Positions 19,651-28,159 of a DNA stretch of 47,455 nt are shown piece after piece (position 1 is the first letter of the stretch; each line of letters begins with the position of its first letter). Both the position numbers and the translations under genes were made by a program. Origin of the DNA: Candidatus Saccharimonadota bacterium (GTDB lineage Bacteria > Patescibacteriota > Saccharimonadia > Saccharimonadales > Saccharimonadaceae). Under the pieces are notes generated by a model. The model did no database searches. It was not told the DNA's origin and saw only the letters and a program-made list of their open reading frames with translations. The stretch covers positions 1-47,455 of the forward strand of contig JAEEKR010000037.1 of assembly GCA_016282495.1 (NCBI GenBank), read 5' to 3'.

Positions 19651-19689
19651 TAGCCTACTATTACTACTAAATTAAAAAGGAGGATAAAA

Positions 19690-20796
19690 ATGAAGATCGA
19701 AACCACACAAGAAAAACTTACTAAGGCATTAAATATTGTAAGTAAAGTAGCTATGGGTGCCAGAAATAGCCTACCTATATTAAATAACGTACTTATAAAA
19801 GTAAATAAGAAAAAGGTGTCTCTTACCACCACTAACTTAGATATGGCCGTAGTAGATTATTTACCTGTAAGCAATAGCGAAGATGGTGAAATAACAGTAC
19901 CAGCAAGGCTATTAGCTGAATTTGTAAGTAATTTACCAAAAGGTGAAGTGATTAAGATTTCTTCTAAGGATACAAAGATTAAAATTGAAGCTGGAAAGTA
20001 TTCCTCGGTTATGAATGGAAGTTTATCGGATGATTTTCCGGAACTTCCTGATATAAATGAAAAAGAAGCGGTAAAATTTAAGGTTTCTGCAGAAGAGTTT
20101 AAAATTGGACTTAATCAGGTTATTATTGCGAGTAGTAATGATTTAACTAGGCCAGCGCTTACGGGTGTATATTTTAACTCTGATGGTGGAAAACTATATG
20201 TAGCAGCCACGGACGGATATCGCTTAGCAGAGAAAAAACTTGTAGATAAAATTTCTGATGAAGTAGCTGTGATTATCCCTACTTCTTCCCTCCAGGAGGT
20301 TCTTCGTTCTATTAATGAAGAAACAGAAGAAATTGAGGTGTTACTTGATGAATCTCAAGCAAGATTTAGGCTTGGTGAAACCGAAATTACCTCTAAGTTA
20401 ATTGATGGAAGTTTTCCAAACTATAGGCAATTAATACCAAAAGATAATACATCAACGGTAGTTTTAAATAGAGATGAACTAATGAGAGTAACAAAACTTG
20501 CAGCACTATTTGCGAAAGAGGTTGGTGGCTCGATTGTTTGTGAAGCTAAGGCTGATGAGAGGGTATTTTCAGTGGCTTCGATTGCAAATGAGTTTGGCGA
20601 GAATGACTCTAAAATAGAAGCGGAAATTGAGAAGGATGATAAAGTGACGCTTAATTCTAGGTTTTTAATTGATGCACTTAATTCTCTTAGTGAAAATACG
20701 GTAAAATTTGGTTTTTCGGGTGATCTTTCTCCTGTGGTAATTAGAAACAATAAGAAACAAGATTATACGCATATTATTATGCCTCTTAAGGGTTAG
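19690..20796 (+). CDS. dnaN: DNA polymerase III subunit beta (sliding clamp)
   Basis: MKIETTQEKLTKALNIVSKVA...NSLPILNNVLIKV...RPALTGVYF...ATDGYRLA; SD AAAAGGAGG. Confidence 0.97.
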   Translation: MKIETTQEKLTKALNIVSKVAMGARNSLPILNNVLIKVNKKKVSLTTTNLDMAVVDYLPVSNSEDGEITVPARLLAEFVSNLPKGEVIKISSKDTKIKIEAGKYSSVMNGSLSDDFPELPDINEKEAVKFKVSAEEFKIGLNQVIIASSNDLTRPALTGVYFNSDGGKLYVAATDGYRLAEKKLVDKISDEVAVIIPTSSLQEVLRSINEETEEIEVLLDESQARFRLGETEITSKLIDGSFPNYRQLIPKDNTSTVVLNRDELMRVTKLAALFAKEVGGSIVCEAKADERVFSVASIANEFGENDSKIEAEIEKDDKVTLNSRFLIDALNSLSENTVKFGFSGDLSPVVIRNNKKQDYTHIIMPLKG

Positions 20797-21792
20797 ATGA
20801 TAATAAAATCTATAAAACTGACTAACTTTAGAATTCATGAGAGTTATAAGTTAGAGTGTAATAAAGAAACCTCTTTAATAGTGGGTGAGAATGGGTGTGG
20901 TAAAACGTCGGTGCTTGAAGCGATATATGAAGCGATGCGGGGAAAATCTTTTAAAGCGGTAGATAGCGAAATCTTAAAGCGCGGTGAGAATTTTTATCGG
21001 GTGGAGCTTAACTATATAAATGGTGAGAAAATAGTGGTGGTATATGATGGAAAGAAAAAAACCTTTCTTGTGGGTGATAAAAAGACTGCGAGGCTCCCAA
21101 AGAAAGAAAGATATCCGGTGGTATTGTTTGAGCCGAGTGATTTAAACTTAATTAGTTCTAGTCCAAATCGGAGACGAGAATACTTTGATCGAATGTTTGG
21201 TCAGATTGATGATAAATATAGTGTTTCCCTATCTAAATATAATAAAGCTTTAAAACAGCGAAATGAGCTACTAAAATCCGAGTTTTTAAAGAGCGAAGAT
21301 GTGTTTTCTTGGAATGTGATGCTTTCTAAATATGGATGTGAACTTTTTAAAATGCGCCTTGAGATGATGGCGCAGATCAATAAGGACTTAACAAAGGTTT
21401 ATCGAACGATTGCGGATAATAAGGATGAGGTCTCTATAGAGTATTTAGGTGTTGGTGAAGATATAAGTGAGAGTAAATATCTGAAGGAGTTAGAGAGTAG
21501 TTTTGAGCGAGATAGGATTCTTGGACACACGACATTTGGGGTGCAAAAGGATGATTATAAGTTTATATTTAATAAAGTTGCAGCGGATGGTTCGGCTAGT
21601 AGAGGAGAGGTGAGAAGTATTGTTTTAGCACTAAAATTTATTGAGGCTGCGATTGATTATGAAAAACTCGGTAAAAAACCAGTGATTCTGCTTGATGATG
21701 TGTTTTCTGAATTAGATGAGAAGCGTCAAAAATGTTTGGTAAGAAACTTTAAAGATAATCAGATTATTTTGACGAGTGTAGAAGAGGTTTAA
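20797..21792 (+). CDS. recF: DNA replication/repair protein RecF
   Basis: IKLTNFRIHESYKLECNKETSLIVGENGCGKTSVLEAIY; LLDDVFSELDEKRQ; directly after the dnaN stop. Confidence 0.95.
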   Translation: MIIKSIKLTNFRIHESYKLECNKETSLIVGENGCGKTSVLEAIYEAMRGKSFKAVDSEILKRGENFYRVELNYINGEKIVVVYDGKKKTFLVGDKKTARLPKKERYPVVLFEPSDLNLISSSPNRRREYFDRMFGQIDDKYSVSLSKYNKALKQRNELLKSEFLKSEDVFSWNVMLSKYGCELFKMRLEMMAQINKDLTKVYRTIADNKDEVSIEYLGVGEDISESKYLKELESSFERDRILGHTTFGVQKDDYKFIFNKVAADGSASRGEVRSIVLALKFIEAAIDYEKLGKKPVILLDDVFSELDEKRQKCLVRNFKDNQIILTSVEEV

Positions 21793-22541
21793 TAATTATA
21801 GAAGTATTTTATTTCACTTCTAATTTTATATTCATTAAGGTTAAGTCCTTCCGAAGTAAGCCTTTGTTTGGCGGATTTTATGCAGGTATCCAACGAAGAT
21901 TCTGTTGTGTTGTTTTTATAATCACTATTAGTTGGATGATAATAAATATCAACTCCATAGCCACTTTTTGACTCAACTGATTTAAACGGGCTCATCCAAC
22001 AGTCTTTATTTATGACCATATCTACAGATAATAGAGAATCTGTCTTGGTAGAAATTGCTGGATTTTGGTTACAATTAAAGTCCGGGTAAATAGAATCTTC
22101 TTCTGATAAACAGTAGATTTTTGCTGCTCCTAAATCTATATCGATGTCATTTTGTGTTTCTTCCGTCCAATAAAATTGAGTTTGATAAGAATATTTTAAT
22201 TCCGGTATATCTAAAATGAAATTTATAGAATAGACATCTACTCCAGCAGTGTTTTTTGTGGTTGTTTGTGCTGGCTCGCCTCGAATAGTTCCATGATAGA
22301 CTTTTTGATTATTAATATTATTAATTTGATTTTGTTGTGTAATATAAGAATATAGTGTTTTTTGGATCTCGTCTTTTTGGATAGCTGGGACATCTGCATA
22401 TTTATCCAAGTTATCAATGATTATAGTATTATTTGATGATGGCTTTGAAAAATAGAATATAAATATGAGTACGAGAATTATGATAAGAATTATAAATATA
22501 AGGAGTAAAAATTTTTTGTTTTGTAAAAGTTTATTATTCAT
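21789..22541 (-). CDS. hypothetical exported/membrane-anchored protein
   Basis: N-terminal TM helix LLLIFIILIIILVLIFIFYF; overlaps the next upstream ORF; otherwise unrecognised. Confidence 0.7.
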   Translation of the reverse strand: MNNKLLQNKKFLLLIFIILIIILVLIFIFYFSKPSSNNTIIIDNLDKYADVPAIQKDEIQKTLYSYITQQNQINNINNQKVYHGTIRGEPAQTTTKNTAGVDVYSINFILDIPELKYSYQTQFYWTEETQNDIDIDLGAAKIYCLSEEDSIYPDFNCNQNPAISTKTDSLLSVDMVINKDCWMSPFKSVESKSGYGVDIYYHPTNSDYKNNTTESSLDTCIKSAKQRLTSEGLNLNEYKIRSEIKYFYNY

Positions 22542-24462
22542 AAGTTTTCCCTAAATGATTAAAGTCTAGACCATTTCTTAAATCAACATAACGATAATCA
22601 TATCCGGTAGTGTCTGGGTTATATTTTCGCATAGTTAGCCTTTTACCACCTCTACTAGCGGCCATGTTGTGCTCTAAAGTTATTATTTCTCCACTATCAG
22701 TTACGTCTATAACGATACCAGTGTGTCCATTTCCACCATCTCCATATGAGAAAATACTCCATGGTGTAGGGGTGGTCGAAACTTGTAATTCGGAATTATT
22801 GGCTGCTAAATTATTTACTACGCCTACACCCGCTCCACCACCATACTTATAATTAGTAAACATAATGACAAACCATCCAGAAAGAGCTGTACATTGTCCA
22901 CAGTCTGCCCCGCCAAAACAGTTGCCGACCGTGGAGAGATAGTCTTTATCTTCTTGTGATAAATCTGACATATTTGCTAGTTTAGTTTTATCGATAGATG
23001 TTTTCCTCTCTACGATCGTATATGTGCTTGGGTCATCGGCGTTATAATATTTTGCGACCGTTGGGACGGTTGCATTAGTATCATAAAGATAATTTGCATC
23101 TCTAACGTACTGTTGTAAGAATGCTAAAGCATCGCCTGGATCAGCATTGACGGGGTTGCAGTCTATTATAGAGGATGGAGCAAGTCCGGTAAATTTTGAA
23201 TAGGCTTCTTCGGCGGCAGCGATACGTTTATGCACGTCTTGGTATGCTCTACCTTTGTATGGAGTATAATGCTCGATATAACCATCCCCGCCATGACCTA
23301 AGCCTGTGGCACCTTCGAACTTAACAAGAAAGATTTCAGTTGCAAGAGGGATTGTGTCTGCTTTTTTTATTTCTGTTATCCAGGATTTACCAGCCGCTGC
23401 TCCATAGTCCATAGCAAACTGCATTTCTACTTCTAGCATTCCGCGAAGATCTTCTAAAGGCATAAGCTTACCTTCTGCATTATCGGTGAGGTACTTCCAA
23501 TATCGAGAGTCGTCTATATATTTTGAATAGCCTTTTTCCTTAAGAATGGGGTAAAGTTTATTTATCCAGATATAATCTGCGCTTTCATTGTCGCCCCATT
23601 GGAATAACCCCCAGTAGTGTGGGTTACTGGCCTCGTGGGCGCTTGGGGTATAATTACTTTCTACATAGGCATTACCCATAATAGCAGCAACCTGGACTTC
23701 GGTGAAACCTTGATTCCTAAAGAAACTCCAGATAATTTCTTGTGCGGATGATCCTGCGGTAGCTTGTGCAGAACCGCTAGGCAGGGCGTTATATATGACG
23801 TCTACCCACGTCTTATAACCATCGCCGACTTTTGGATGAGTATTGGCTGGACTATCGTCTGTTGTAAAGAACTCGTCTTTATAACCATTATCGGCCCAGT
23901 CTGCTATAACAATGTTTTTATTATCTTCGGCGAGTTTCTTTATTAAAGTATTTTGAGAGCCATAATCATTAGGGGCTTTTGTCTTGGCGGTAACTAGAAT
24001 GACTTTAGTATCTGTGTTGATCGAACTGGTGAGCGTGCTTATTGTGCTATCGGACCAGGTGCCATTTGTGCCAAGAGCAAAGACCAAATATGGTCTTAGG
24101 TTGTCTTTTCCGATATTACTGAGGATATCTAGGCCTTGTGAAACCGTTCTACCTTGTTGAGAATCTATTTCTACGCCAGGCAGCTTTTCTTCGATGATGG
24201 TTTTCGCTCCGTCGGTATAAGAATCACCAATCCAGGTGATTTGATCGCCAGAAGGTTTAGCTCCGTACATTGGGTTACAATTAGATAATTGTTCTGACGG
24301 ATCGTAAAACATAATGTTGTTTTCGGCAAAAATGTCTAAAGTAGTAGCGTCGATAGCGGCGGAGCTATTTGAAAAGAATGTGACGGACAAAAGGGGTCCA
24401 AACAGTATCAAAATGATTGATAACAGCAAGAGAAAATATGACCTCACTTGAACACGATGCAT
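22534..24462 (-). CDS. secreted multidomain cell-wall protein: SGNH-like + phage-tail-lysozyme-like + CHAP-like
   Basis: QITWIGDSYTDGAK...FALGTNGTW...DSPANTHPKVGDGYKTWVD (SGNH-like); AQEIIWSFFRNQGFTEVQVAAIMGNAYVESNYTPSAHE..YWGLFQW (lysozyme-like); GQCTALSGWFV...SIFSYGDGGNGHTGIVIDVTDSGEIITLEHN (CHAP-like Cys/His). Confidence 0.8.
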   Translation of the reverse strand: MHRVQVRSYFLLLLSIILILFGPLLSVTFFSNSSAAIDATTLDIFAENNIMFYDPSEQLSNCNPMYGAKPSGDQITWIGDSYTDGAKTIIEEKLPGVEIDSQQGRTVSQGLDILSNIGKDNLRPYLVFALGTNGTWSDSTISTLTSSINTDTKVILVTAKTKAPNDYGSQNTLIKKLAEDNKNIVIADWADNGYKDEFFTTDDSPANTHPKVGDGYKTWVDVIYNALPSGSAQATAGSSAQEIIWSFFRNQGFTEVQVAAIMGNAYVESNYTPSAHEASNPHYWGLFQWGDNESADYIWINKLYPILKEKGYSKYIDDSRYWKYLTDNAEGKLMPLEDLRGMLEVEMQFAMDYGAAAGKSWITEIKKADTIPLATEIFLVKFEGATGLGHGGDGYIEHYTPYKGRAYQDVHKRIAAAEEAYSKFTGLAPSSIIDCNPVNADPGDALAFLQQYVRDANYLYDTNATVPTVAKYYNADDPSTYTIVERKTSIDKTKLANMSDLSQEDKDYLSTVGNCFGGADCGQCTALSGWFVIMFTNYKYGGGAGVGVVNNLAANNSELQVSTTPTPWSIFSYGDGGNGHTGIVIDVTDSGEIITLEHNMAASRGGKRLTMRKYNPDTTGYDYRYVDLRNGLDFNHLGKTYE

Positions 24463-24493
24463 ATATGTTTATATTATAGCATAAAGCTAGTAG

Positions 24494-26320
24494 TTATTGG
24501 GCGGATTTTTCGTTTGGATTAGTAGTGATGAGCTTTTCTTCAGTTTCAGAGGCAATGATTTGAATATGGACGTGGTTTGGTCCAGCAAAGAACAGTCCTT
24601 GACCAACTGGGAAGTTGGCGAGGCGTTTCTTCTCTTCACTTGTGAGTTTAAACACGTCTGAAAGAACATCTACAGCGGAAGCAGATTGTTTGAGCAAGAG
24701 TTGCATTGATGAGTTGGCGACAATGGCTCGGCCCATTTTACTACTCATAAAGTCTTCGACGTCCTGAGTAATAGTAGTGAGACCAAGATAATACTTACGA
24801 GCACGTTTAGCGAGTGAGAAGAGGAAGTTTGCTGAATCATCATATTTCATAAGTTGCCAAGCCTCGTCTACTACGAGTAAGCGTTTCTTTTGTTGGGCGC
24901 GGACGATATTCCAAATATGCGACAACACAATATACATAGCTACTGGGCGAAGCTCATCTTCTAGATCGCGGATATTAAAGACGACCATTTGGTTATTGAT
25001 GTCCACATTGGATTGCTGAGAGAAGATGCCGGCAAAAGTACCAGTAGTGTATTTGCGAAGACGCTGGGCTAGTTGAGGGCCGGTGCCTTCCATGTGGAGT
25101 AAGGTATCGTAGAGATTCATAATGGTTGGTGGAGGGGATTGATGGGTCAGAGGATCGGAAGTAATGCCGGCACGAGCATAGGTGTCGATAAGGGCCTGGT
25201 CGAGATCGGCTTCTTCGTTAGCGGTAAGGGCTGGAACCATTTGACCGTTAGCAGCGATTTGGTTTCCGCCGAGCATAAGACGGAAAAGACCATGCAAGGT
25301 GACAAGGTTTGCACGTAACGCGTCGTTTGCTTCTTCTGTATCTACTACTTTTGGAAGATCAAATGGATTGATGCGAACATCAGAATTGAGCGACAAACGA
25401 ATATATGAACCTCCAACAGCGTCACTGAGTTTTTGGTACTCGTTTTCTGGGTCGATGATAATTATTTCACTCCCAATCATCATGGAACGGAGACACTCTA
25501 GCTTAACGGTGAATGATTTACCTGCACCAGACTTAGCAAATACTACCATGTTGGCATTTTCTAGAGAGAAACGATCGAAGATAACAAGACCGTTGTTATG
25601 CATATTGACACCATATAGAATACCGTTGTCTTGAGTGAGGTCGGCAGAAGTGAATGGAAAGCTGGTAGAAATGGCACCAGTGTTCATGTTGCGGCGGATT
25701 TGGAGCTGGTCGGTACATTGCGGAAGCGTACTATTCATCCCTTGTTCTTGCTGGCTACTTGCAACTTTAGAGAAGACCATGAGTTGGCCAAAGATAGTTT
25801 CAATTTTTTGCTGAACAAAGCGGAGTTCATCCAAAGAGTCGGCCCAAAGAGTGACATAAAGCCCGAAGCGGAAGAATTTTTCGGCACCAACTTGGAGTTG
25901 ATCGCGGAGCTCTTCGGCGTCGGAAATGGCAGCTTCAAGCTCTGGATCACGAACTTTACCTCGTTCGGCATTAACATCCATTGATGCTTCAAGCTGGGTA
26001 ACTTTTTTGCGAAGGTTTTTCATGACTACGCCTGTATCTACTGGGTAGATATACATAGAGACGTCTAAAACTTCATCAATGTTAATTATTGGTGATAGCC
26101 AGCCAGTAAAAAGCATGCGCGGGTAGCCGTAGACGTATAACGTGCGACCATATTTAGTGCCAAGGCGGAAATGATCGGTAAAGAATTCAATAGAGGATGG
26201 AGATATTAAATCACGTAGTGTGGTAATACCCTGCTCAAAAGCACGTTGAACTTCTGCGTCTTCCCTGGTTTGAGCTTGGGCGGCAATTTCCGCCGGAGAA
26301 AGTTGTCTATTGCCCTGCAT
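24494..26320 (-). CDS. VirB4/TraC-family conjugation-type ATPase (ATPase portion)
   Basis: Walker A FAKSGAGKSFTVKLE; Walker B RLLVVDEAWQLM; GLTTITQDVEDFMSS. Confidence 0.92.
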   Translation of the reverse strand: MQGNRQLSPAEIAAQAQTREDAEVQRAFEQGITTLRDLISPSSIEFFTDHFRLGTKYGRTLYVYGYPRMLFTGWLSPIINIDEVLDVSMYIYPVDTGVVMKNLRKKVTQLEASMDVNAERGKVRDPELEAAISDAEELRDQLQVGAEKFFRFGLYVTLWADSLDELRFVQQKIETIFGQLMVFSKVASSQQEQGMNSTLPQCTDQLQIRRNMNTGAISTSFPFTSADLTQDNGILYGVNMHNNGLVIFDRFSLENANMVVFAKSGAGKSFTVKLECLRSMMIGSEIIIIDPENEYQKLSDAVGGSYIRLSLNSDVRINPFDLPKVVDTEEANDALRANLVTLHGLFRLMLGGNQIAANGQMVPALTANEEADLDQALIDTYARAGITSDPLTHQSPPPTIMNLYDTLLHMEGTGPQLAQRLRKYTTGTFAGIFSQQSNVDINNQMVVFNIRDLEDELRPVAMYIVLSHIWNIVRAQQKKRLLVVDEAWQLMKYDDSANFLFSLAKRARKYYLGLTTITQDVEDFMSSKMGRAIVANSSMQLLLKQSASAVDVLSDVFKLTSEEKKRLANFPVGQGLFFAGPNHVHIQIIASETEEKLITTNPNEKSAQ

Positions 26321-27119
26321 TTGGAGTTCCTTTCTTTACATATGTTGTTGCTAGTCTAGAAAAGTCTACAAGCGGCTCGCGTACGGCTGTGTCTGGGTTG
26401 TTGAAGTTATAGAATAGTTCGCCGAGCTGTTTAGTATTTAGACGGATAGAGTTTACACCGACCTGATGTAAACCGGATACTACAGAATCAATACGGTTAT
26501 TAAGTTCGGTAGTAGCCTTGTCATAAGTGGCGCGATCAATACGAGTAACTTGAGGTTCTTTTTCTTTGCTAAAGCTCTTAAAGATGTTCTTAGTTTGTTG
26601 AAGAATTTTTTCGGCGTCTGCTGAGGAATAATATGGAATGATTATGAAAAATGATTTATCCATAATGTTGGCTTCTTGCGAAAGGATATCGATGAAATCG
26701 ATGTAGTCATCCATAAGTACACCAAGAAGCATATTGTCATTATTGCGACGGATTTGAGAAAGCTTGTCGATATATGGACCAATATCAACGCGTTGAGAAC
26801 GAATAAGTATTTGAGTAGTAAAGGTGAGAGAGTTTAAGAAGTTTTGATAAGAATATTCAACCGCTTCTCGCTCTTGTTCAGACATAAGATCAAAGTTGAT
26901 AGATTGGCAAGCGATAACGGCACGGAAGGAACCGTCTTTCATAATTACCATGTTGTCGCGGATTTCGGATATTAAAAGTGTAGTTTGAGTGGCTAATGGT
27001 ACATCTGGTGTAACATTAGCAATGGCAGCTTGCTGGCCTTGCGATGCGATTGGTGCCTGACCTTGAGGGGCTTGTTGTGGCATTTGTTGTGGTGGCATTT
27101 GTTGTTGTCTTGGATCCAT
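26307..27119 (-). CDS. VirB4/TraC N-terminal-domain-like protein
   Basis: ISEIRDNMVIMKDGSFRAVIACQSINFDLMSEQEREAVEYSYQNFLNSLTFTTQILI; overlaps the downstream ATPase ORF by 14 nt. Confidence 0.75.
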   Translation of the reverse strand: MDPRQQQMPPQQMPQQAPQGQAPIASQGQQAAIANVTPDVPLATQTTLLISEIRDNMVIMKDGSFRAVIACQSINFDLMSEQEREAVEYSYQNFLNSLTFTTQILIRSQRVDIGPYIDKLSQIRRNNDNMLLGVLMDDYIDFIDILSQEANIMDKSFFIIIPYYSSADAEKILQQTKNIFKSFSKEKEPQVTRIDRATYDKATTELNNRIDSVVSGLHQVGVNSIRLNTKQLGELFYNFNNPDTAVREPLVDFSRLATTYVKKGTPNAGQ

Positions 27120-27128
27120 ATTTACCTC

Positions 27129-28115
27129 TTAATGTAATGATATATAAACTTCGTCATCCTTTTTATTTTTTACTCGTTCGGCTTCTTTTGAAATGGTGGC
27201 TACTGTAAAGTCTGGGTTATTAGCTAGTTCAATGAATTCTGGTTTTGGCTCAGGCGGTTCTTCAGATTTCTCTTCTTGCTTCGGCTCTTCGTTATCGGTT
27301 TTAATAAAATCGGTTGGCGATTCTGGTGGAGCTGGAGGTTTATTATCGACGGTGTTTAGAGGCTCACGTTCTGGTTTTTCTTCTGGAATAGTAGGTTGTA
27401 CGATGACCGATGAGGATGAAGTTTGTTCAATATTTTGATTTGAAGCTTGTGGAAGATCAGCGGATTTTTCTTCTGGTTGATACTGATAATGGTCACCATA
27501 TTTATGAATTTCGGGCGGGGCGCTAGATACGCCTTCGGCTTGTTCAATGGCGCTACGCATTTGATTAACAGCTTCGTCGTGACGAGTAGTTGTTTCCTGG
27601 GTAAGCGTTTCATTAATTTTATTAGATTGAATACTATCAAAAATATCTGGAGCGGACTGTGCTTCAGCAACGTATGTGTCGCTCAAGCTTGAGTCGTTAA
27701 TAGCATAACCTTCGGAGTCGGCGATGTTAGCGAGGAAAGATAAACGGTGGCTGGCCTCTTCTTGGGAAATATTCTTAGTACGTATTTTTTCAATAATTTT
27801 TGGTGCGGTTATTAGAATAGTTGATTCCCTTTGTCCGGGGTTCCAAAGGCGTTTGTTTGGTTTGAGATGAAAAGAAACAATAGCGGCGAGGTATGTTTCC
27901 ATTGGCTGATCTTTTTTAAGTGGAAGAGCAAGAACCGCAAAGAAAAAAATGAAGGGTAAAGGGATCATGGCTAGGAGTGGAAAGATTTGAAACAGAAAAA
28001 CAAGTAACGCGATTAAGCCACCAGTAATAAAAAGGTAGATTAACTGACGAAAAGTAAACGGTCCAAGAAGTTTATCGTCGGCTTCAACGTCTTGGGGGAC
28101 CTTATACTGAGCCAT
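27129..28115 (-). CDS. PrgI-family-like inner-membrane protein with long acidic/proline-rich tail
   Basis: QYKVPQDVEADDKLLGPFTFRQLIYLFITGGLIALLVFLFQIFP...; conserved upstream of VirB4 in Gram-positive/CPR T4SS. Confidence 0.8.
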   Translation of the reverse strand: MAQYKVPQDVEADDKLLGPFTFRQLIYLFITGGLIALLVFLFQIFPLLAMIPLPFIFFFAVLALPLKKDQPMETYLAAIVSFHLKPNKRLWNPGQRESTILITAPKIIEKIRTKNISQEEASHRLSFLANIADSEGYAINDSSLSDTYVAEAQSAPDIFDSIQSNKINETLTQETTTRHDEAVNQMRSAIEQAEGVSSAPPEIHKYGDHYQYQPEEKSADLPQASNQNIEQTSSSSVIVQPTIPEEKPEREPLNTVDNKPPAPPESPTDFIKTDNEEPKQEEKSEEPPEPKPEFIELANNPDFTVATISKEAERVKNKKDDEVYISLH

Positions 28116-28159
28116 ATAAGGTTATTTTAGCATAAAAGTTATGAAAAATGTAGACGAAA

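Noticed and set aside
25299-25992. Plus-strand ORFs 25299-25634 and 25631-25984 and minus ORF 25735-25992 over virB4
   Set aside because: Out-of-frame or antisense shadows of the VirB4 coding sequence.
27193-27692. Overlapping ORFs across the PrgI-like C-terminal tail
   Set aside because: Low-complexity coding in the true frame leaves alternative frames open; no independent support.
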